From contig DPLL01000455.1 of assembly GCA_003542015.1 (NCBI GenBank), forward strand, positions 1 to 17,652: a stretch of DNA of 17,652 nucleotides. The letters run 5' to 3'. Position numbers and translations under genes: made by a program. A model generated the notes under the pieces. That model did no database searches and was not told where the DNA came from. It worked only from the letters and a program-made list of their open reading frames with translations. Every line of letters begins with the position of its first letter. Positions within the stretch are counted from its first letter, which is position 1. This DNA comes from Microcoleaceae cyanobacterium UBA9251. GTDB lineage: Bacteria > Cyanobacteriota > Cyanobacteriia > Cyanobacteriales > Microcoleaceae. This document shows positions 1-5,961 of the stretch, piece after piece.

Positions 1-253
1 TTAGACCTGCAACACTGTTCCAGTGACTTTAGAACTGTTTAATTACAGATGACAGAGCAGGGGACTAGCTACGCATCCCAAGGTGTCGTGACTCAAAAAA
101 CGTAGACCTCGAAAGTCTGAGGCTGGTCAGTACAGCTTGCTTCGATTACTCTTACAAGCTCAGCGTCTTTAGACCTGAGTTACTGACCTTCTTGCACAAT
201 AGTCCTCTCCCAATTGTGACATACAACAGGCGCGAAATCTCAGATTATGCTGT
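1..253. other. Gene-free stretch, possible structured region
   Basis: I see no coding frame, tRNA or rRNA here. Some dyads can be found. An 8-bp perfect inverted repeat GGTCAGTA/TACTGACC (125-132 and 181-188) encloses AGCTTG/CAAGCT (134-139 and 155-160), and a small AGAC/GTCT hairpin lies near 104-118. TTAGACCTG occurs at both 1-9 and about 171-179. This could be a small structured RNA, or decayed sequence beyond the 3' end of the carboxypeptidase gene. No function can be assigned. Confidence 0.3.
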
Positions 254-360
254 GGGAATTGGGCATCGGGAATTGGGAATGGGGCATCGGGAATTGGGAA
301 TGGGGCATCGGGAATTAATCTGCCTACTACCTAAGGACTAATGACTACGGACTAAGGACT
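254..360. repeat. Heptamer short tandem repeats (STRR)
   Basis: Nine contiguous heptamers of types GGGAATT, GGGCATC and GGGAATG run from 254 to 316. After a 16-base gap, four more heptamers (AAGGACT, AATGACT, ACGGACT, AAGGACT) run from 333 to 360. The second block ends just before the stop codon of the carboxypeptidase gene. Phase is kept at exactly seven bases throughout each block. Such heptamer repeats are typical of filamentous cyanobacterial spacers. Confidence 0.85.
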
Positions 361-367
361 TCTTCCC

Positions 368-1702
368 TCAGCCTCCCAATAAAATATCGCTACGATTTGC
401 CGCCCCCAAGGCGGGTTTCGCGCCGTCAATGTGGGGCTCCATTGCCAGCGGCAACGTTGGTGCAATACCCCACTGCTGCACCAACTTTTGCAAAAACAAA
501 TCTTGCTGCGCTCTCAAAGAGTCCCAATCGGTGCCGCGATTGATAATTGCAAACCAAACTAAACCCCGATCGCGCGTCGGTATCGCTCCAGCCAAGGCAA
601 TCACGCTGTCCAAGGTGCCTGTTTTCACCACAGCTTGGGGGGGAATGTGTCGGTATTCGACAGTGCCTAGATCGCGCCCAGACACCGGAAATAAGTCAGC
701 AATCGTCAGTGGAGTAGTCTGAAGATAACGCCCGATCGCCTGCATCATCCCACAAGCCGCCCTCGGAGACATCCGATTTTCCATTCCCAATCCCGAACCA
801 TTCACTAATTGAAGTTCCGCCGCCGGCACACCCGCCGCCCAAGTCGCTTGCTGCTGGACGATTTTTGCCCCGCCCAAATTGTCGGCCAGCATCTGAGCAA
901 TTTCATTATCGCTGTGGACGTTCATCTGCTTGAGAATTTCCGCTAAAGGGAGCGATCGACGCTTCAGCAACAAACGCGAAGCAGGTAAAAATTTCCGAGC
1001 AATCACACCCCCATCCACCGCCACCTGTGGCTTTCTAGTTCCCGGAGCCATCTTAGAATAAATTGCCTGCACATCCGGTGGCCAACTGCGACCATCGAGG
1101 GCCTGCCGCAATATCTCCCCCGCAGCCACAGGCTCGGACTGATAATTGATGCGGAAATTGCCAGTCACAATTAAATTTCCTGCCACCCGAGTAATACCCA
1201 TTTGATTGAGAGCATTACCAACGGCGATCGCCTCCTCCCACACAAACAGCGGATCACCCCCGCCACTGACCACCAAATCCCCCTGCAACACACCCTGGGC
1301 GATCGGTCCGGTCCCCCGGAACCGCGTTTCAAACTGATAATTTGCGCCCCAAGTTTCCAGGGACGCCAAAGAAGTCGCAATCTTAGTCAGGGAAGCCCCC
1401 GGCATCAGCGTCGTCCCCTGCTGACTTACCAGCGGCACCATTCCCGACTGCATCCAAACTCCCTGATTCCCCTCAATCAGCCCCTTCGCCTTCAAATCTG
1501 TTAAAAATTCTCGCACCGTCGCTGCTGCGGGCAAATCTGGATTAGCCAAGGGCACTCCCCCCACAGCTAAATCGACCGCCAACACCAACCCGGGCATTCC
1601 TCCTTCCCAAGCCAGAACTGACGCAGCATTCAGCCCCACACTGCGTACCCCAGCCATCTCCAGCCACAGAGACATGATTCCCGAGCTAAATAAATCCAGC
1701 AT
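368..1702 (-). CDS. dacB: D-alanyl-D-alanine carboxypeptidase, PBP4/DacB type (peptidase S13)
   Basis: This 444-residue protein should act on peptidoglycan stem peptides in the periplasm, removing the terminal D-Ala and/or cleaving cross-links. All three penicillin-binding motifs are visible: SLTK at residues 104-107 (nucleophile Ser104, Lys107), SDN at 264-266, and KTG at 360-362. An NGSG turn typical of the S13 family lies at 301-304. The N-terminus has only moderately hydrophobic stretches (about residues 28-50) rather than a clean signal peptide, so export is inferred from the family. The ATG start is supported by an AGGAG a few bases upstream. The gene is divergent from nothing nearby and stands alone between two heptamer arrays. 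Length is normal for the family and all motifs are intact, so it is probably functional. Confidence 0.93.
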   Translation of the reverse strand: MLDLFSSGIMSLWLEMAGVRSVGLNAASVLAWEGGMPGLVLAVDLAVGGVPLANPDLPAAATVREFLTDLKAKGLIEGNQGVWMQSGMVPLVSQQGTTLMPGASLTKIATSLASLETWGANYQFETRFRGTGPIAQGVLQGDLVVSGGGDPLFVWEEAIAVGNALNQMGITRVAGNLIVTGNFRINYQSEPVAAGEILRQALDGRSWPPDVQAIYSKMAPGTRKPQVAVDGGVIARKFLPASRLLLKRRSLPLAEILKQMNVHSDNEIAQMLADNLGGAKIVQQQATWAAGVPAAELQLVNGSGLGMENRMSPRAACGMMQAIGRYLQTTPLTIADLFPVSGRDLGTVEYRHIPPQAVVKTGTLDSVIALAGAIPTRDRGLVWFAIINRGTDWDSLRAQQDLFLQKLVQQWGIAPTLPLAMEPHIDGAKPALGAANRSDILLGG

Positions 1703-1768
1703 TTTTTACTCCTAAATTCTGAATAACTATGGCATTCAGTTTTTCAATTTGCAGTCAAGAATAGTAAA

Positions 1769-1937
1769 GTTGACTGTTCGCTGTTCGCTGTTGACTGTTG
1801 ACTGTTCGCTGTTGACTGTTCGCTGTTGACTGTTCGCTGGCTGCATGACCACAGTCAACCGTCAACCGTCAACTGTCAACCGTCAACTGTCAACTGTCAA
1901 CCGTCAACTGTCAACCGTCAACTGTCAACCGTCAACT
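1769..1937. repeat. Heptamer repeat array forming a large dyad
   Basis: Ten contiguous heptamers (GTTGACT or GTTCGCT) occupy 1769-1838. After a 15-base spacer, twelve heptamers (GTCAACC or GTCAACT) occupy 1854-1937. GTTGACT is essentially the reverse complement of the right-hand unit, so the two blocks can pair into a long imperfect hairpin or cruciform. The array lies upstream of dacB (about 65 bases from its start) and downstream of the DUF1997 gene stop. It could act as a transcript-end structure or affect dacB transcription; neither is shown. Confidence 0.9.
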
Positions 1938-1998
1938 GTTAACAATCATTGCTGATTGCAACCGGAATCGATATAACTCCTAACTCGCAACTCAACTA

Positions 1999-2583
1999 TC
2001 AGACTTGCCCTTCTACGGATAATATTGGGGGGCGATCGCTCACAAATACCTCTGTTTCGTTGCCGGCCCACTGACGGTAATCTAAGAGTAACTGGTACAT
2101 CAATCGCTGTTTGATAGTCAGCAGTACACTCTTGAGCAAACCGTTGCCCGTTGCTTCTAAAATCGGTTTGGGTGTCAGCCAAAAAAGTGGCGGCATCTCT
2201 ACTCCCACTTCCAAATCCGCTTTTCCCTTGAGATAAGTTGTCCCCCCGCTTTGATGCGGTGACAACTGCCCTTTGAGATTGAGAGCAAAGCGATCGTTGA
2301 TGTAACCCACGCCCCGAATTTCACAGGCGACAGACTCCAAATTGATAGTGCCATCTGACTGCGCCCACACCCTCATGTCTACTGTGGGTTGAATGCTCAG
2401 CATCATAAATTCTAACGGCCGCATTTTTAGCCGAAAACATTCATCACTTAGCTGCTCAGTGCGACTTCGATCGACTAGGGCGTTCACAAGTCGCCGGGGC
2501 TGACGCAGATAATGTTGAACGGGAACCCGTTCCTCTGGTACGGCTATCTCAACTGATTGGGAAGCATTAAACCGGATATACAT
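1999..2583 (-). CDS. DUF1997 family protein
   Basis: This 194-residue protein matches, from memory of the family, the cyanobacterial and plastid DUF1997 proteins, whose biochemical role is not established. It begins with a beta-rich segment rich in aromatic and acidic residues. A proline-rich membrane-association-like stretch (MPPLFWLTP, about residues 129-137) follows in the second half, and a C-terminal helix with conserved basic and aromatic residues (KQRLMYQLLLDYRQW) comes after that. There is no clear signal peptide or transmembrane helix. The start ATG at 2581-2583 fits the family N-terminus. It is transcribed away from pheA. The TnpB element at 2623 begins about 40 bases upstream of its start, so its promoter has probably also been disturbed or replaced. 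Confidence 0.8.
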   Translation of the reverse strand: MYIRFNASQSVEIAVPEERVPVQHYLRQPRRLVNALVDRSRTEQLSDECFRLKMRPLEFMMLSIQPTVDMRVWAQSDGTINLESVACEIRGVGYINDRFALNLKGQLSPHQSGGTTYLKGKADLEVGVEMPPLFWLTPKPILEATGNGLLKSVLLTIKQRLMYQLLLDYRQWAGNETEVFVSDRPPILSVEGQV

Positions 2584-2622
2584 GAGAAGCTGTCAAAATA
2601 TAGGATTCGTCAGAATATCTTA

Positions 2623-2800
2623 TTGACATCCTCCCCGCCCTAAAGGGCTAGGATTCCTAAACCTCACGATTTAAGTTTCTGTTTCATAGCAGAAGCCTTA
2701 ACAGATTTACTCTGCTCTGGTCTTACACTCGCTCCACCAGACTGACACCGCTAGTCCAGCGGCCAAAATGTTTTTACTTGCGTTGAGATCCCGATCGTGG
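2623..2800 (-). ncRNA. Predicted omega RNA of the TnpB element (scaffold region)
   Basis: In characterised TnpB systems, the guide RNA scaffold is made from the 3' end of tnpB plus the right end of the element, and the guide is the flanking DNA beyond it. Here the equivalent stretch is the last part of tnpB plus 2623-2706, which holds the right-end hairpin. The guide would begin at 2622 and read leftward on the minus strand (TAAGATATTCTGACGA and onward). The 5' limit is arbitrary. The call rests on position and hairpin only. Confidence 0.4.
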
Positions 2801-3843
2801 TTACAACCACAACTCGGACAAATCCATTCACGAATATTAAGAGGCATTTTATCGACAATATGCCCACAATGGCTACAACGTTTAGAGCTAGGAAACCACT
2901 GGTCAATAGCAACCAACTTTCTTCCATACCAGCGACATTTGTAATCCAATTGTCGAACCAGTTCACTCCAGGAGCTATCGGAAATAGCCAGAGCAAGTTG
3001 ATGGTTTTTAACCATATTCTTAACAGCCAACGACTCAATAGCAATTGTTTGATTTTCGCGGACCAATTGAGTCGTCAACTTATGCAAGAAATCTTTACGG
3101 TCATCCGAGATTTGGTTGTGAATTTTGGCAACCTTAACTCTAGCCTTCTCTCTATTCTTAGAACCTTTCTGTTTACGAGAAAGGTTCTTTTGCGCTTTCT
3201 TCAGACGCTTTCGGTGTTTCTTAAAATGCTTAGGGTTTGTAACTTTGTCACCATTACTGGTAGCAATCAACCTAGTTATTCCCAAGTCGATACCCACAGC
3301 ATTGTCGTTAAAAGGCAAGGGCTGAATCGTTTGGTCGTCAAATCGAATCGAAATATGCCAGCGTCCAGATGGATGGAGACTAATAGTTATACTGCTTGGC
3401 TCGCATTCTTTGGGAATCTGTCTAGACCAACGGATAGGCAAAACATCTTTACACTTAGCAATGTAAATTTGTCCGTCAGTCAACTTAAAAGCCGATTTGG
3501 TAAACTCAGCACTGCCACCCTGATGTTTCTTCTTGAAGTTGGGATATTTAGTCCTTCCTGCGAAAAAATTAGTGAAAGCAGTCTGAAGGTGCCTAAGCCC
3601 CTGTTGCAATGGTACGCAGCTAACCTCATTCAGAAAATCAAGGTCTTCCTCTCTTTTCCATTGAGTCAGCATAGTAGAGGTTTCGGGATACCCGACCCTT
3701 TCTTGTCTCTCGTACCAAGCTTGGGTTCTCTCGTGGAGAGCCTTGTTGTAAACTAATCTTACACAGCCCAATGTGCGTCGCAATAGCGACTCTTGTTCGG
3801 GTGTTGGGTAAAATCGGTAACGGTAAGCTTTTTCCATCTTCAC
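2707..3843 (-). CDS. tnpB: TnpB, RNA-guided RuvC-like endonuclease of IS200/IS605
   Basis: This 378-residue protein has the usual TnpB length and order. The N-terminal motif is YRYRFYPTPEQ, with a WED/REC-like region to about residue 180. A split RuvC domain follows, with GIDLG (Asp186), AIESL (Glu270) and RDLNAS (Asp352) as the likely catalytic triad. A zinc finger of two CxxC pairs (Cys323/Cys326 and Cys342/Cys345) lies between the last two. A lysine-rich bridge sits at about 205-240. All catalytic and zinc residues are present, so the nuclease is probably intact. TnpB family members cut DNA matching the guide carried by the element's right-end RNA and favour element retention. The first codon at 3841-3843 is GTG; an in-frame ATG two codons later (3835-3837) is an equally good start. 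There is no tnpA beside it. Confidence 0.95.
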   Translation of the reverse strand: MKMEKAYRYRFYPTPEQESLLRRTLGCVRLVYNKALHERTQAWYERQERVGYPETSTMLTQWKREEDLDFLNEVSCVPLQQGLRHLQTAFTNFFAGRTKYPNFKKKHQGGSAEFTKSAFKLTDGQIYIAKCKDVLPIRWSRQIPKECEPSSITISLHPSGRWHISIRFDDQTIQPLPFNDNAVGIDLGITRLIATSNGDKVTNPKHFKKHRKRLKKAQKNLSRKQKGSKNREKARVKVAKIHNQISDDRKDFLHKLTTQLVRENQTIAIESLAVKNMVKNHQLALAISDSSWSELVRQLDYKCRWYGRKLVAIDQWFPSSKRCSHCGHIVDKMPLNIREWICPSCGCNHDRDLNASKNILAAGLAVSVWWSECKTRAE

Positions 3844-3923
3844 ATTCTAGCTTGCTAATTGTGAAACTGTCAATCCCATATAAAGCCGTCCTAGAAGGAC
3901 GGGGTTTCAAACCCATTTTTTTG

Positions 3924-4835
3924 ATGAAAATTTCGATCGCACATCTGGGCCCTGTTGGTACTAATGCAGAAACAGCCGCTCTGGCTTATCTCAAGTGGTT
4001 GAGCGAAGAAACTAACTCCGAATGCACTCTCTGTCCTTATTCAACCATTTCCCAGGCGCTAGAGGCATCTGCCTGCGGACAGGTTGACTATGCAGTTGTG
4101 CCGGTGGAAAATTCGATCGAAGGTAGCGTGACGGTGACACTAGATACGTTGTGGCGACTCGATCGGCTCCGCATTCAACACGCCTTAGTGTTACCGATTT
4201 CCCACGCCCTAGTATCAAAGGCTCAAAGTTTTAACGAGATTCAAAAAGTTTACTCTCACCCGCAAGCCCTAGCTCAGTGTCAGTTGTGGTTGGGGAAGTT
4301 TATCCCATCGGCACAGTTGATTCCGGCAAATTCAACTACCGAAGCATTGCAGTACCTGGATGATAGAAGTATAGCGGTGATTTCTGCGCCCAGAGCAGCT
4401 CAACTTTACAATTTGCCAGTGTTAGCTCACCCGATTAATGATTATCCCGACAATTACACTCGATTTTGGATACTTGGCAGGGGTGTTGAAGAACTTGGAA
4501 ATGCCGGAGAATCCGATCGCTCATCTAAATCAGCTACTAGCTTGAGCCTCGATGCTGAGCCATCTAATTGTACTCACACGTCGCTAGCTTTTAGCGTGCC
4601 TGCCAATATGCCAGGAGCGCTGGTAAAACCTTTGCAAGTATTTGCCAGTCGGGGTATTAATTTAAGTCGGATTGAATCTCGCCCGACTAAGCGATCGCTC
4701 GGAGAATATCTTTTCTTTATGGACATTGAAACCGACGCTTGCCAAGCATTAGTTCGTGAGGCACTAGAAGAGTTAAAAATCCACACTGAAACTTTAAAAA
4801 TCTTTGGTTGCTACAGTGTACTGTCAGTAGTGTAA
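3924..4835 (+). CDS. pheA: Prephenate dehydratase
   Basis: This 303-residue enzyme converts prephenate to phenylpyruvate in phenylalanine synthesis. The N-terminal motif is HLGPVGTNAETAA (residues 7-19), PVENSIEGS lies at 60-68, and the catalytic TRF motif (Thr179) sits at 179-181. A C-terminal ACT domain (about 218-300) carries the phenylalanine-sensing ESRPTKR motif at 251-257, so feedback inhibition is expected. There is no fused chorismate mutase. A variable acidic and serine-rich linker (187-216) separates the two parts. The ATG at 3924 is chosen because the family motif begins at once. The frame is open further upstream to 3771, but that stretch is transposon sequence. No ribosome-binding site is visible before the ATG, where the upstream bases are element end and a T-run. 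Confidence 0.96.
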   Translation: MKISIAHLGPVGTNAETAALAYLKWLSEETNSECTLCPYSTISQALEASACGQVDYAVVPVENSIEGSVTVTLDTLWRLDRLRIQHALVLPISHALVSKAQSFNEIQKVYSHPQALAQCQLWLGKFIPSAQLIPANSTTEALQYLDDRSIAVISAPRAAQLYNLPVLAHPINDYPDNYTRFWILGRGVEELGNAGESDRSSKSATSLSLDAEPSNCTHTSLAFSVPANMPGALVKPLQVFASRGINLSRIESRPTKRSLGEYLFFMDIETDACQALVREALEELKIHTETLKIFGCYSVLSVV

Positions 4836-4864
4836 TTTTAAGTAAAACTCATGAGCCTAGCAAG

Positions 4865-5017
4865 ATGAATGCTGATGAACTTCGGAAGCGATATGCAGCC
4901 GGGGAAAGAATTTTTCATGAAACCAATTTAAAAGAGGCTTCTTTGCAAGCAGCTTTCCTAAGTCATATTTGTCTCGCTTGTGCCAATTTGAAAGAGGTGG
5001 CAGTTGACCGCCTCTAA
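4865..5017 (+). pseudogene. Truncated pentapeptide-repeat protein remnant
   Basis: This 50-codon frame starts MNADELRKRYAAGER, an N-terminus I recognise from cyanobacterial pentapeptide-repeat proteins. It continues with only about five recognisable five-residue units (NLKEA, SLQAA, FLSHI, CLACA, NLKEV) and stops. Functional members usually have many more A(D/N)LxX units to build a right-handed beta-helix. No continuation is recognisable in other frames over the next 170 bases. It lies 29 bases after the pheA stop on the same strand. It is most likely a decayed or deleted gene; a genuine short protein is the alternative. Confidence 0.55.
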
Positions 5018-5191
5018 CTGCACTGCCTATGATTTCGGTCCATCGATATTTTCTCACACAAACTTACTCCTGAATCACAAGCTGTCGGGCATCTAAATTG
5101 TATTTTTCTGGCGGGCGGGACACCCCACAAAAATTTGATTAAACTTGACTGTAAAATTTAGATGCGCCTCAGCTTAGTAACGAGAGGATGA

Positions 5192-5833
5192 CTATTTGAG
5201 CGTATCTTTAAGTACAGTCCGAGCTGCCAAGTGATTGCGAGTCGAAGTCAAAATTTCTGTTTCGCGTTCCAATCTAGCAGCAGTATCTTGCAATTCTAAA
5301 AGTATTTGCTGTTCTGTCGCCGCGCCGTAAAGGTAGCTGGCTACCCAATAGGACAACTCTGTAGGCAAACTGGGAATGTCTTCTGGTAAGTCGATCGCCT
5401 GATCCATCAATTTGCTAGAGAGGCGAACTACATCTCGAAGCAGTTGTTCGACATCTCGGCTTAAAGATCTAAGGTCTTTTTGCGGCGGTGCGTCTTCAAT
5501 CCATTCTACTAAACCGACTAAATAGGGTTTTTCCCTCACTGCGTCGAGCACCCGGAACCGTTGCTGTCCGATAGTCATGATTTTCATGCGATCGTCGGGG
5601 AGTCGCTGACAGTGAATTACTTCGGCGCAGCAGCCGACGGCGGAGACTTTATTTTGGTCGGGGTCCCACATGAGTACACCGAAACGGCGATCGCCCTCCA
5701 AAATCGTATTCATCATGATTCGATAGCGAAACTCGAAGATTTGCAGCGGGAGCGGTCTACCGGGAAATAGAACCACTTCCGGTAAGGGAAATAGGGGGAG
5801 TTCGCGAACTGCTACAGAGGAAGAGGATGCCAT
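5192..5833 (-). CDS. LON substrate-binding (N-terminal) domain protein, copy 1
   Basis: This 213-residue protein consists of the LON N-terminal substrate-binding fold (LPLFPLPEVVLFPGRPLPLQIFEFRYR at the start, split here as residues 11-37) followed by a helical C-terminus with many Leu, Gln and Glu residues. It has no AAA+ ATPase motif and no Ser-Lys protease domain, so it is not Lon protease itself. Stand-alone proteins of this type occur in cyanobacteria, with unclear function (possibly substrate recognition or adaptor). It differs from copy 2 (8039-8680) at eight residues: 88, 115, 119, 123, 125, 126, 146 and 177. It lies downstream of the HNH gene on the same strand with a 128-base gap, converging with pheA. 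Confidence 0.9.
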   Translation of the reverse strand: MASSSSVAVRELPLFPLPEVVLFPGRPLPLQIFEFRYRIMMNTILEGDRRFGVLMWDPDQNKVSAVGCCAEVIHCQRLPDDRMKIMTIGQQRFRVLDAVREKPYLVGLVEWIEDAPPQKDLRSLSRDVEQLLRDVVRLSSKLMDQAIDLPEDIPSLPTELSYWVASYLYGAATEQQILLELQDTAARLERETEILTSTRNHLAARTVLKDTLK

Positions 5834-5960
5834 TGTCGCTCAAATGTGACGGTACTTGCGCTGATTTTTCTTACTTTAACTGATTTGAGTAATTCTGGGG
5901 CGGGGGCGATCGGGGGAAAATGCGGTTAAATGCAAGTGTACCCAGATAGTAGGGTGCGTC
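5192..5960. repeat. Duplicated LON gene plus upstream region (partner 8039-8813)
   Basis: The LON gene and its upstream sequence occur twice in direct orientation, offset by 2847 bases in the coding part. By eye I count 2 mismatches in the 193 bases encoding the N-terminal part (5641-5833), about 1 in the next 56 upstream bases, but about 42 in the 449 bases encoding the rest (5192-5640). Alignable similarity continues upstream, with small indels, to TAGGGTGCGTC in both copies (ending at 5960 and 8813). Similarity fades immediately beyond the stop codons. Confidence 0.9.
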
Positions 5961-5961
5961 G

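Larger units (their letters stand above)
2623..3920 (-). mobile_element. IS200/IS605-superfamily element, tnpB only (IS1341-like)
   Basis: The element contains a full tnpB and no tnpA, so it would need a transposase in trans. On the minus strand, its left end has GGGTTTGAAACCCC followed by a 7-bp hairpin CCGTCCT-AGA-AGGACGG (3886-3902 on the plus strand). Its right end has the hairpin GCCCT-AA-AGGGC (2637-2648) nested in ATCC/GGAT (2628-2631 and 2651-2654), finishing at GATGTCAA near 2623. Subterminal hairpins without long terminal inverted repeats or target duplications are characteristic of this superfamily. Exact ends are estimated to within a few bases on the right and about 15 bases on the left. 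It sits between the divergent DUF1997 and pheA genes. Confidence 0.85.

Noticed and set aside
1769..1937. CRISPR array
   Set aside because: The repeats are contiguous heptamers with no unique spacers and no nearby cas genes.
2797..3756. Long plus-strand open frame of 319 codons opposite tnpB
   Set aside because: It is fully antisense to an intact tnpB, and its translation has no recognisable domain; it is a shadow of the tnpB codon pattern.
3771..3923. Upstream extension of the pheA reading frame by 51 codons
   Set aside because: The extension lies in the 5' end of tnpB and the transposon left end, and has no similarity to prephenate dehydratase; the family N-terminus begins at 3924.
5018..5191. 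Continuation of the pentapeptide-repeat gene by frameshift
   Set aside because: I could not find further A(D/N)LxX units in any plus-strand frame before the LON gene.
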